From Clostridia bacterium (GTDB lineage Bacteria; Bacillota; Clostridia; Oscillospirales; CAG-272): a stretch of DNA of 43,743 nucleotides. This document shows, in pieces, positions 1-7,525 of this stretch. Where the stretch lies: assembly GCA_017446155.1 (NCBI GenBank), contig JAFSRI010000045.1, positions 80,704-124,446 of the forward strand. Direction: 5' to 3'. Below the pieces are notes generated by a model, which was given only the letters and a program-made list of their open reading frames with translations, had not been told where the DNA came from and did no database searches. The position numbers were made by a program, and so were the translations under genes. The stretch's first letter is position 1. Every line of letters starts with the position of its first letter.

Positions 1-70
1 TTTGAGGAAAAAATGTTCAACGTCAAAAAAGAATTTATGCATTTATTCTCAATGAAATGTCCCATCCGTA

Positions 71-98
71 AATCGGCGCAAAGACGCCGGTTTTGTTC
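71..98 (+). terminator. Rho-independent terminator of an upstream gene outside the window
   Basis: An 8-bp stem (71-78 with 85-92, one G-U pair) closes a 6-nt loop and is followed by a T-rich stretch (TTTTGTTCTTT). It reads on the plus strand and probably ends a transcript that entered from the left. No convincing gene lies in 1-70. Confidence 0.6.
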
Positions 99-152
99 TT
101 TCGTCTTGCAAGATAAAAACCCCTTTTGCCTGTTTTGCATATCATGTAAGTA

Positions 153-172
153 TGAAGGGCAATCGCCCTTCA
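153..172 (+). other. Leader hairpin before the DUF3343-like gene
   Basis: A perfect 8-bp inverted repeat (153-160 with 165-172) with a 4-nt loop sits 30 nt before the start codon at 203. There is no T-run after it, so it is not an obvious terminator. It may be a leader or mRNA-stability structure. Confidence 0.4.
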
Positions 173-202
173 AGATAAAACAAAACAAAGGCAAAGATCA
201 AT

Positions 203-418
203 ATGGAAAAACGCATAATAACGCTGAATTCTCAAACCTCAGCCATAAGAGCACATCGAGCTCTCACCTCAAACGGTATTAGGGCAAAGGTGGTACGCCT
301 CAGCCCGTCGCAGTCGAAACGCGGTTGCGGGCACGGAGTAGAGGTGAGTGCAAGCGACCTTAAAGCCGCAACGTCGTGTCTGTACTATTCCGGAATAAAC
401 TATTCCGACGTAATATGA
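203..418 (+). CDS. DUF3343-type putative Se/S carrier-like protein
   Basis: This 71-residue protein looks like the DUF3343 family, small proteins often found next to cysteine desulfurases and proposed to carry sulfur or selenium. The N-terminal part (MEKRIITLNS, then TSAIRAHRAL) resembles the family's predicted beta-alpha start. A single conserved-looking Cys42 lies in a KRGCGHG loop and would be the natural carrier residue. The stop overlaps the start of the desulfurase gene by ATGA (415-418), so the two are very likely translationally coupled and work together. The ribosome site is weak (AAAGG about 12 nt upstream). Family membership rests on length, the Cys-Gly loop and neighbourhood; the biochemical role is inferred. 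Confidence 0.8.
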   Translation: MEKRIITLNSQTSAIRAHRALTSNGIRAKVVRLSPSQSKRGCGHGVEVSASDLKAATSCLYYSGINYSDVI

Positions 419-1566
419 AAGATAAACAAAACGCGCCGCTTGTCTATCTTGACAACGCCGCGACGACTTTTCCCAAGCCCTCACGTGTTTATGATGAGAT
501 AAATCGGTGCATGACCGAATACTGCGGAAATCCCGGCAGAAGCTCACACCCGTTGGCGGCAGCCGCGGACGAGGCAGTGTTCGATGCGCGAGTCGAGGCA
601 GCGGGGCTGTTCGGGGTGAGCGATCCGTCAAACATTATATTCACCCATAACGCCACAGACGCTATAAACAAGACGCTTCGCGGCGTAATGCGAGGCGGCG
701 AGCGACTGGTAATGAGCAATATCGAGCATAACAGCGTATATCGCGCCGTCACAAATCTCTGTTCTCGGTTACATTCGAGCTTTGACTTTTTCAACGCGGG
801 AGGTACCGACGACGAGCTGATTTATGACCTTGAAACAAAGTTAAGAAGTGGCGCCGACATTGTGATTTGTCTGCACGCGTCGAATATATGCTCACGTGTG
901 TTGCCGATCGAAAGAATCGGAGAGTTGTGCCGCAGATACGGTGCGCTGTTCATTCTGGACGCGTCGCAAAGCGCCGGAACGTACGATATAGATATGCGTC
1001 GCAACGGCGTATCCGTGCTGTGTGCGCCGGGGCATAAGGGGCTGTACGGGCCGCAAGGAACAGGACTGTGCGTATTTTGCGACGGGTTCGATTTCGACAG
1101 GCTCTCCCCTTGCGTGTTCGGAGGAAACGGGACGCGTTCAGCCGACGTCGAAATGGGACGCGAGCCGCCTGAATCATATGAGGCCGGAACGGTGAACGTC
1201 CCCGGCATAGCGGGGCTTGGAGAAGGCATCAGGTTTGTCAAGCGTTTAGGCGGCAGACGTATTCTTATGCACGAAAGGCGCTTGTTTGCTCGTGCGCGAA
1301 CACAGCTCCAACGGCTTGGAGCCGAAATATATCTGCCCGAATGTGAGGGCGGCGTTATGCTTTTCAATTTCGCCGACATCACCGCGTCCGCTCTTTCGGA
1401 AAAATTGGGCGAAAGTAATGTCTGTACGCGCGCCGGACTTCACTGCGCTCCACTCGCGCATAAAACGTTTAGCACAGGCGGCGACGCTGTAAGGATAAGT
1501 TTTTCGGCATTTAATACAGATGACGACATCGACCGCTTTATTGAGGTGTTGAGAGCAGCAATATGA
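415..1566 (+). CDS. Cysteine desulfurase family protein (aminotransferase class V)
   Basis: A 383-residue PLP enzyme expected to remove sulfur (or selenium) from cysteine and pass it on as a persulfide. Visible signatures: the N-terminal VYLDNAATTFPKP motif of class V aminotransferases, the PLP lysine K208 in CAPGHKGLYGPQG, and the catalytic Cys344 in RAGLHCAPLAH near the C-terminus. The last motif is typical of the EF2568-like subfamily (TIGR01977) rather than housekeeping IscS. An in-frame extension upstream exists, but the ATG at 415 is chosen because it forms an ATGA overlap with the DUF3343-like gene and puts the DNAATT motif at the usual distance from the N-terminus. Likely acts with its coupled small partner as donor and carrier; the final acceptor is not in the window. 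Confidence 0.93.
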   Translation: MKDKQNAPLVYLDNAATTFPKPSRVYDEINRCMTEYCGNPGRSSHPLAAAADEAVFDARVEAAGLFGVSDPSNIIFTHNATDAINKTLRGVMRGGERLVMSNIEHNSVYRAVTNLCSRLHSSFDFFNAGGTDDELIYDLETKLRSGADIVICLHASNICSRVLPIERIGELCRRYGALFILDASQSAGTYDIDMRRNGVSVLCAPGHKGLYGPQGTGLCVFCDGFDFDRLSPCVFGGNGTRSADVEMGREPPESYEAGTVNVPGIAGLGEGIRFVKRLGGRRILMHERRLFARARTQLQRLGAEIYLPECEGGVMLFNFADITASALSEKLGESNVCTRAGLHCAPLAHKTFSTGGDAVRISFSAFNTDDDIDRFIEVLRAAI

Positions 1567-1570
1567 AAAG

Positions 1571-1608
1571 ACCGCCCCGCGAGAGAATGCGCGGGGCGGT
1601 GATATTTT
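1571..1608. terminator. Bidirectional terminator between convergent genes
   Basis: An 11-bp perfect GC-rich stem (1571-1581 with 1590-1600) with an 8-nt loop is followed by ATATTTTTATTT on the plus strand. On the minus strand it is followed by CTTTTC. It ends the desulfurase gene and the converging lipoprotein gene. Confidence 0.9.
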
Positions 1609-1611
1609 TAT

Positions 1612-2556
1612 TTATGCCTTAAAAAACGTATTTACAAGCACGCAGTATTCGCCGTCTTTGAGGATAAAATAGAACGTAACGTCATCGGGCTCTTTTTGAT
1701 ATGTATATCTATATCCGTTGATATATCTATACACCGCCGAGTTTTCCACTCCCCAGAATTGACCGTCAAGAAAATCCGCCATAGCTTTTTCTTTTGCCTG
1801 TTCATACGCGTCGTAAGCGTCCATTGCTTTTACAAAATACTCCGTTTTAACAGCTTCCGACATTTCAAATTCAACCGTCGTGTTAAAATCGTCATACGCC
1901 TTTTTATATTCGCCGATAGCCTTTACAACGGGTGCTATTATGTCTGCTGTTGTTTTCAGCGTAACTTTTGTTGAATCTCCCGCGCGACGAATGTTTCCGT
2001 CAAAGTCGAGATAAATAAACGTCCAATTCAGCCTTTGTGCGTTTTCTATTTTGGTTCCCGCAAGAGTAACTGTCATCGTTCCGTCGGCGTTTATTGATTC
2101 AACCTTGCCGACAGAGAACAAATATCCCGCGTTTGCCCCGCCGTTTCCCTCTTGAACGCTGACCTTCATATCTATGTCAGGCACTGACGGAATTTCCGGA
2201 AGCGCAGGAAGTTCTCGCACGGGCGGAGGGTTCATCGTATATTTTATCGGCGGACGGTCAGTCTGCGTCGTTTGTTGTTCATATACCGTCTGGTCGATTC
2301 TCGTTTCGGGAAGAGCGGGCACTGTTTCATACGGTAATTTTGTCGTTGCGGTCGTGGCGGTCGCTGTCGTCGCGGTTGTGACGACGTCGGATAAAGTCGT
2401 TGCAATCTCATCATTGACCGTAGTTTGAATCGCCGTCGACGTGGTGCTGTCAAATATCGGCGTTTCGATAGGTTTTCTCTCGGCACATCCGACAGTAACC
2501 GACAAGCACATAATTAAAAGCGCAAGCGCCGTAAATAAACAAATTTTGTTTTTCAT
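1612..2556 (-). CDS. Hypothetical Thr-rich lipoprotein
   Basis: I do not recognise a named family for this 314-residue protein. It begins with a lipoprotein signal peptide (MKNKICLFTALALLIM..., Cys at about residue 24 in TVGC). A Thr/Ala-rich low-complexity tether follows to about residue 75, then a Pro-rich segment. The folded C-terminal half (about 125-314) ends in YFILKDGEYCVLVNTFFKA. The tether suggests the C-terminal domain is held at a distance from the membrane. A strong AAAGGAGG ribosome site lies upstream of the ATG, and a TTGACA-N17-TAAAAT promoter lies 40-68 nt upstream, so it is probably monocistronic. The lipobox has Thr at -3, slightly unusual. Function unknown. Confidence 0.85.
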   Translation of the reverse strand: MKNKICLFTALALLIMCLSVTVGCAERKPIETPIFDSTTSTAIQTTVNDEIATTLSDVVTTATTATATTATTKLPYETVPALPETRIDQTVYEQQTTQTDRPPIKYTMNPPPVRELPALPEIPSVPDIDMKVSVQEGNGGANAGYLFSVGKVESINADGTMTVTLAGTKIENAQRLNWTFIYLDFDGNIRRAGDSTKVTLKTTADIIAPVVKAIGEYKKAYDDFNTTVEFEMSEAVKTEYFVKAMDAYDAYEQAKEKAMADFLDGQFWGVENSAVYRYINGYRYTYQKEPDDVTFYFILKDGEYCVLVNTFFKA

Positions 2557-2595
2557 ATCCTGCCTCCTTTGGCAAATGATATTTCTCTGTATACT

Positions 2596-2624
2596 ATTTT
2601 AGGCTGAAAAAGTGATATTGTCAA
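2596..2624 (-). promoter_or_regulatory. Promoter of the 1612-2556 lipoprotein gene
   Basis: TTGACA at 2624-2619 and TAAAAT at 2601-2596, with exactly 17 nt between them on the minus strand. This predicts a start near 2589 and a leader of about 30 nt carrying the AAAGGAGG site. Confidence 0.8.
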
Positions 2625-2742
2625 GCATCGGTGAAGATTTGTAACAATATTGACAAACTTCCCACGCGCCGTTTTGCCGCAATAAGCGTCGCTTTTTCAC
2701 ATTTTTCGCATCTTGTATCACCAAAACGCGACAATTCCCGAC

Positions 2743-3915
2743 TTAAAGGATAATAAAGTCGAAAATGTTTTCTTTGTTATCGGCACCGAGGCGCTTTAAC
2801 AATCGCACGGTGAAAACGTCAAATTCTGTGTGTTCAACAAGTCGGAATACAGCCGAGCAAACGTCAACAAGTTTTTCCGACGTGTTTATCATCTCTGAAT
2901 TTCCGAGACAAAGACATCTTAAAAGACCGTAAACGGCGGAAAGCGCAATAAATTCATCAAAAATGCTCTTGCCCGATAACGAAAACGGGAAAACCGTAAA
3001 AAACATATGCTCGCAAAGGAGTTTCTCAAATTTTATCTGCCAATCGGCAAACGTCCCCTCAAATCTTTCTTTTGCTTCAAAATAGTTTTTCGTGTCGCGC
3101 CCGCCTTTTTTGAAATTTTCAAGCGCCGCCATGCCCCACGAGCACACGCTGTCACTGTGCGCGTCTATATATTCAAGAAAATGCTCGATTATATTGAAAC
3201 CGCATTTCAGTTTTTCATCGTAGTCGCTTTCCGTTCCGGAAAAAACGTCAAAATTATCGCGGCATAAAAATTCGTCGAGCTTTTCTTCGTCTTTTTCCGT
3301 CAAAATTCTGTCGGCTATTTCCGCCGCGTCCATTGCGGAAAGCAGTCGCGACGAAAGCGGAAGCTCTCTTTTTTGCAAAAGACTTATAAACTTCATACGA
3401 ATATCGCGCGACCGCCCGAATGTTTCAAAACCCGTAATGCGCTCAGTCAGCCGCGGAGGCTTAATATCTTTTTCAATTTCGATAAACCCCAGCCTGTCGG
3501 TATTTTCAAACAGCATCTCAACCGTTCTTTCGCAGCTGCAAGCGCAGGAACATTCCGTCATTCCTTCGCAAAGCCGTATCCCACGCGGGTAAAGCCTGCA
3601 CACGTCGGGTATAACTGCCTCACCGAGCTCATTTTGCAACGCACAGCTGCCGTCGGCGGCGCGAAGCGGACAGTTTCCGTCATATCGCGGATTTATCACT
3701 GCATATTCGTCACCGCTCGGATGATCAACTCTTACGAGTGCGCGATCGAGCCTACCCCTTAATTCCGCAGAACATTCCACTCCGAGCAGGTTGAAATAGT
3801 TGCTCATTGTCATCGCTATCGGCCATCCCTCACAGCACGCATGGCGGCAATCGCCCATTTTGCATTTAAAATCCGGAAAAAAATCCGGTGTGAGAAGCCT
3901 GCTTGTTTTATTCAT
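2743..3915 (-). CDS. FliB-like Cys-cluster protein (flagellin lysine-N-methylase family)
   Basis: A 390-residue protein resembling the family annotated as flagellin lysine-N-methylase (FliB), built on a YkgJ-like cysteine cluster. Near the N-terminus it has CKMGDCRHACCEGWPIAM, then CPLR, CALQ, the VCRLYPR segment, and CSCACSCER, all typical of the Fe-S or zinc cluster of this family. The remaining ~250 residues are helical and less characteristic. The start at 3915 is preferred over an ATG at 3945 because GAGGAAAAG precedes it at good spacing. No flagellar or flagellin gene is nearby, so the substrate may not be flagellin here. It has its own promoter (4035-4063). Confidence 0.75.
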   Translation of the reverse strand: MNKTSRLLTPDFFPDFKCKMGDCRHACCEGWPIAMTMSNYFNLLGVECSAELRGRLDRALVRVDHPSGDEYAVINPRYDGNCPLRAADGSCALQNELGEAVIPDVCRLYPRGIRLCEGMTECSCACSCERTVEMLFENTDRLGFIEIEKDIKPPRLTERITGFETFGRSRDIRMKFISLLQKRELPLSSRLLSAMDAAEIADRILTEKDEEKLDEFLCRDNFDVFSGTESDYDEKLKCGFNIIEHFLEYIDAHSDSVCSWGMAALENFKKGGRDTKNYFEAKERFEGTFADWQIKFEKLLCEHMFFTVFPFSLSGKSIFDEFIALSAVYGLLRCLCLGNSEMINTSEKLVDVCSAVFRLVEHTEFDVFTVRLLKRLGADNKENIFDFIIL

Positions 3916-4034
3916 CTTTTCCTCGCCTGAATACATGCCTTTCATTGTGCCGTGCCGTCTTCTCGTATAAATATATAAAAGCGTTTGTTCCGTTACAGCC
4001 GTCGCTTTAAGGCCTTTTGATTTTTATAGCCGTA

Positions 4035-4063
4035 ATTTTATCATATTTGGTTTTTTCTGTCAA
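4035..4063 (-). promoter_or_regulatory. Promoter of the FliB-like gene
   Basis: TTGACA (4063-4058), a 17-nt spacer and TAAAAT (4040-4035) on the minus strand, about 115 nt upstream of the start at 3915. Confidence 0.78.
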
Positions 4064-4237
4064 TATTTTTCTTTTTCAAAACAATTTTTCATTTTTTCAT
4101 AATTATTATTTTTGTTTTGAAAAACACGATTTTTTAAAATATTTCGCCGACAAAAAACGCTTGTTTTTTAAAAAGGAATAAAAAACAATAATAAAATGAA
4201 AATATTTACATTTAATTAAAATAAATCGCTTTTCGTG

Positions 4238-4246
4238 TGGTATAAT
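4238..4246 (+). promoter_or_regulatory. Extended -10 promoter of the rubrerythrin gene
   Basis: TGG followed directly by TATAAT (4241-4246) forms an extended -10. No good -35 is present (a weak TTAAAA lies 19 nt upstream). The start would be near 4253, about 28 nt before the gene, in a very AT-rich region. Confidence 0.65.
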
Positions 4247-4280
4247 TAAATAAACTCAAAAATAACGGAGGATAGGAAAA

Positions 4281-4823
4281 ATGGCAGAAACAAAATACAG
4301 CGGAACACAAACCGAAAAAAATCTTTGGGCGGCGTTCGCGGGCGAATCGCAGGCGAGAAACAAATACACCTATTTCGCATCGACCGCAAAAAAAGAGGGC
4401 TTTGAGCAAATATCGGCGATATTCCTCAAAACCGCGGAAAATGAAAAAGAACACGCAAAAATGTGGTTCAAGGAGCTGGGCGGAATAGGCAACACGGCGC
4501 AGAATTTGGGCGCTGCGGCAGACGGCGAAAATTATGAATGGACAGACATGTATGAAAACTTCGCAAAAACCGCCGAAGAAGAAGGCTTTGACGACCTTGC
4601 AAGAAAATTCCGTTTGGTAGGGGCTATCGAAAAAGCACATGAGGAAAGATACCGCGCATTGCTTAAAAACGTCGAAACGTCAGAAGTATTTGCAAAGAGC
4701 TCGGTAAAAGTATGGGAATGCCGCAACTGCGGTCATATAGTGGTCGGCACATCCGCCCCCGAAATTTGCCCGGTATGCGCTCATCCGCAGTCGTATTTCG
4801 AGGTAAGAGAAGAAAACTATTGA
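4281..4823 (+). CDS. rbr: Rubrerythrin
   Basis: A 180-residue di-iron peroxide-scavenging protein of anaerobes, expected to reduce hydrogen peroxide in the cytoplasm. The N-terminal ferritin-like four-helix domain (about 1-140) carries the iron ligands in [21 protein letters not shown] and the EKAHEERY helix. The C-terminal rubredoxin domain (about 144-180) has the two Cys-X2-Cys knuckles, CRNCG and CPVC. Length and domain order match classical rubrerythrin. A good GGAGG site precedes the ATG. It is probably monocistronic, with its own promoter and a strong shared terminator downstream. Confidence 0.96.
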   Translation: MAETKYSGTQTEKNLWAAFAGESQARNKYTYFASTAKKEGFEQISAIFLKTAENEKEHAKMWFKELGGIGNTAQNLGAAADGENYEWTDMYENFAKTAEEEGFDDLARKFRLVGAIEKAHEERYRALLKNVETSEVFAKSSVKVWECRNCGHIVVGTSAPEICPVCAHPQSYFEVREENY

Positions 4824-4905
4824 TCTTATTAAAACTCCCACGGTCATTTAGCGGTAAAAAGCATTTTTAAATTTTCACAAAAATTCGATTTTTCGCATTA
4901 TCAAA

Positions 4906-4945
4906 ACATCGTCACCGCCGTTTCGGCGGTGACGATGTTGTTTAT
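4906..4945. terminator. Bidirectional terminator, rubrerythrin and beta-mannosidase
   Basis: A perfect 15-bp inverted repeat (4906-4920 with 4924-4938) has a 3-nt TTT loop and is followed by TGTTTATTT on the plus strand. It lies between two convergent genes and ends close to the minus-strand stop codon at 4942. Confidence 0.88.
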
Positions 4946-7278
4946 TTCAGCAAATCCGTTTCGATTCCACAACGGTTTAAGTCACATAAATACCTCTCGG
5001 CGCTCATTCCTATGTGCCCTGTGACGTAATGGTTCTTATATTCTTTGCCGTTTGCCGTCCATTCGATAAAATACATTTCATATTCGGCGGCGTTACAATC
5101 GACGCTGCATAACGGCAGATTTTCGTTTGATGAAAGCATGATCTCGCCGGCGGCGACGGTGGCGCCGTCGGAGATGCGCGTAACCTTATATAAGACGGCG
5201 GCGTCGCTTTCCGTATCGTTTGCCCCGATAAGTGTTATTTTGCCGTCACGGGGCTCGTCAAACATCAAACACACCGGCGCCTGCGAGCGCTTTATCAGCT
5301 TGAACGCCAGCTTTTCGTTAAAATACCAATCAACCGCCGCGTCCGATACCTGCGGCCAACCGTCAAGCAGATTCCACCACAATATTCCCGTTCTGTTCCA
5401 TTTTTTCGTGCGGAAGCATTCTATAAAATATTTCAGCGCCTCACCCTGCGAAATTTGAGTTGCGGCAATATAAGAATCAAGATCATTCGGTAAAGAACCA
5501 AACAAGTATTTTACTTCTTTTATCGGCAGGAAAAATCTGTATCTGTATGAAATCTCCCCGTCGTCTTGCGCCTCGCTCGTGTGGGCAAGCCAATGGACGT
5601 TCGGCATGCCGTCCTCATCGGTATTCGGGAAAAGATAATCTTCGCCTATGAATTTTTCAAGCGATGCTCTCGCGGGCAAGCCGATATATCCCACCTCGCT
5701 TGCAAACTTCACCGACGGGTCGCTGTAATATTCGCTTTTAAACCATGTCCTCTCACCCCAAAGGTGAGCCTCCGGCGTCGGCAAATCGAACGCGTGCGCT
5801 TCGGGAGAAATATATGGGGAGCTCGGAAGATACGGACGAGTAAAATCATGAAAGCGCAAAACTTCGGGAATTATTTTTCGCGTAAGTACGTTGCCGTTAG
5901 GGTCGCGCTTAAAGCCTGTCCAATCACGGCAGGTGCAATCACACTCGTTATCTCCTGCCCAAAGCACAAGCGACGGATGCTGACGAAGAGATTTGACGAC
6001 ATCCGTCGCCTCTTCTTCAATTTTGCGTCGGAATATCTCGTCCTGCGGATATACGGCGCACGCCATGGCAAAATCCTGCCACACCATAATTCCGTTTTCA
6101 TCGCAGAAATTATAAAATTTCTCATCGGGATAAACGCCCCCGCCCCATACGCGCACCATATTGCAACCGCTTTCATAAAGTTTATCAAGCGCCTTCGGCA
6201 GCCTCTCTGCGTCCTCGCAGTGAAAAGGCGAAAGCGGCACCCAATTCGTGCCCAAGCAGAAAACTTTTCTACCGTTTATTTTAAAGCAGAACTCGCCTTT
6301 GCCGTCCTTCACGGCGTCCGTGCGGTCAAGCTCTACCGTTCTTATTCCGAGCTTTATTTTTTTCACGTCACATAGCTCGTCGCCATGCCACAATCTCGCT
6401 TCAACGTCATAAAGATTTTGCGCGCCTTGGTTTCTCGGCCACCACAGCTTGCAGTTTTTTATTCCGAAAGCAAGCCGCGTATATTCCGTATGTCGCGGAC
6501 ACACCTCATCGTGAAATGCGCTGTCACCGCAAACACCGTCTACGGTAAACCTGTATTCTCGCGGGTCGTCGGCGGAAATATCGAGCGCAAAATATACCCT
6601 GACCCTTGCATAATCGTTTTCGGGTTCGGTTTTCAGCGTATATAAATACAGCTCGGCTATACTGTCTTTTGCCTTCTCTTTAAGGTATACCGGCTTCCAT
6701 ATTCCGCACGAAAGCACACGCGGCATTATGTCCCAGCCGTATGAATGCATGGGCTTGCGAGTATAGAGCGCCTCGAAATTATAAAACACCGTGTTACACA
6801 TAAGCGGCAGGCGCGGTCGCTCGGAAAGCATGACAGGGGTAAAATGCACTACAAGTTCGTTTTTGCCCTTTCTCAACGCCCCGCTGTGATTTATCGTGTG
6901 AGGGATAAACATGTTGTCCGTCACGCCGACAAGCGTGCCGTTTAAAAATATCTCAGCCTCTGTGTCAAGCCCTTCAAAATCAAAATACATTCGCTCGGTC
7001 GGCTCTTCGTCGAGCGAAAATTCCGTGTAATACCAAACGTGCGTAAACTCGTATTTCTGACATTCCCAAACGTTATTTCCGAAATATATATCCCGCGGCA
7101 ACGTCCCGTTTTTCATAAGTTCAAGCAGAAAATCGCCCGGAACCTCAGCCGGAATATGTGTGCCGAATTTTTTCAGTGACTTTATGTCGGTTATCGGCTT
7201 CTTTATCGTTTTATATATGCTATTTTCCATATAAGCGAGATTCCACCCGCCATTAAGAGAAACCACGGTTTTGTCCAT
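4942..7278 (-). CDS. Glycoside hydrolase family 2, beta-mannosidase type
   Basis: A 778-residue GH2 enzyme most like intracellular beta-mannosidases, which remove terminal beta-mannose from manno-oligosaccharides or N-glycan cores. Domain order is the GH2 one: N-terminal sugar-binding jelly roll with LNGGWNLAY and the WYYTEF segment, an Ig-like domain, then a TIM barrel. The acid/base Glu445 is in WAGDNECDC and the likely nucleophile Glu528 in ASEVGYIG; MVRVWGGGVYPDE is also characteristic. There is no signal peptide, so it acts inside the cell. A GTG at 7293 is in frame, but its first codons contain GAGG, which serves better as ribosome site for the ATG at 7278. It is divergent from the GH106-related gene, suggesting joint use on a mannose- or rhamnose-containing glycan. 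Confidence 0.9.
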   Translation of the reverse strand: MDKTVVSLNGGWNLAYMENSIYKTIKKPITDIKSLKKFGTHIPAEVPGDFLLELMKNGTLPRDIYFGNNVWECQKYEFTHVWYYTEFSLDEEPTERMYFDFEGLDTEAEIFLNGTLVGVTDNMFIPHTINHSGALRKGKNELVVHFTPVMLSERPRLPLMCNTVFYNFEALYTRKPMHSYGWDIMPRVLSCGIWKPVYLKEKAKDSIAELYLYTLKTEPENDYARVRVYFALDISADDPREYRFTVDGVCGDSAFHDEVCPRHTEYTRLAFGIKNCKLWWPRNQGAQNLYDVEARLWHGDELCDVKKIKLGIRTVELDRTDAVKDGKGEFCFKINGRKVFCLGTNWVPLSPFHCEDAERLPKALDKLYESGCNMVRVWGGGVYPDEKFYNFCDENGIMVWQDFAMACAVYPQDEIFRRKIEEEATDVVKSLRQHPSLVLWAGDNECDCTCRDWTGFKRDPNGNVLTRKIIPEVLRFHDFTRPYLPSSPYISPEAHAFDLPTPEAHLWGERTWFKSEYYSDPSVKFASEVGYIGLPARASLEKFIGEDYLFPNTDEDGMPNVHWLAHTSEAQDDGEISYRYRFFLPIKEVKYLFGSLPNDLDSYIAATQISQGEALKYFIECFRTKKWNRTGILWWNLLDGWPQVSDAAVDWYFNEKLAFKLIKRSQAPVCLMFDEPRDGKITLIGANDTESDAAVLYKVTRISDGATVAAGEIMLSSNENLPLCSVDCNAAEYEMYFIEWTANGKEYKNHYVTGHIGMSAERYLCDLNRCGIETDLLK

Positions 7279-7364
7279 ATTAGTTTTCCTCACAGTTTGT
7301 TTTCTGCTTATATTCTACCAACAATAAATTAAAAAATCAATAGCCTTATTTTTATTGTTTGATG

Positions 7365-7393
7365 TTGACTTTTAAAATATAAAATAGTAAAAT
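7365..7393 (+). promoter_or_regulatory. Promoter of the GH106-related gene
   Basis: TTGACT (7365-7370), a 17-nt spacer and TAAAAT (7388-7393). The predicted start near 7400 leaves a leader of about 125 nt, in which I see no strong structure. Confidence 0.75.
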
Positions 7394-7525
7394 CAAATCG
7401 AGCAAACGCCCCAATGGTCGAGAAAATATTCTTTGTTCTTTAATCGCTGCACGATTTCAGTTCCTAAAATTGCAATGATTTTGCACGACGTAGGCAAAAT
7501 AAACAGATACAAGGAGAAAAACCGT

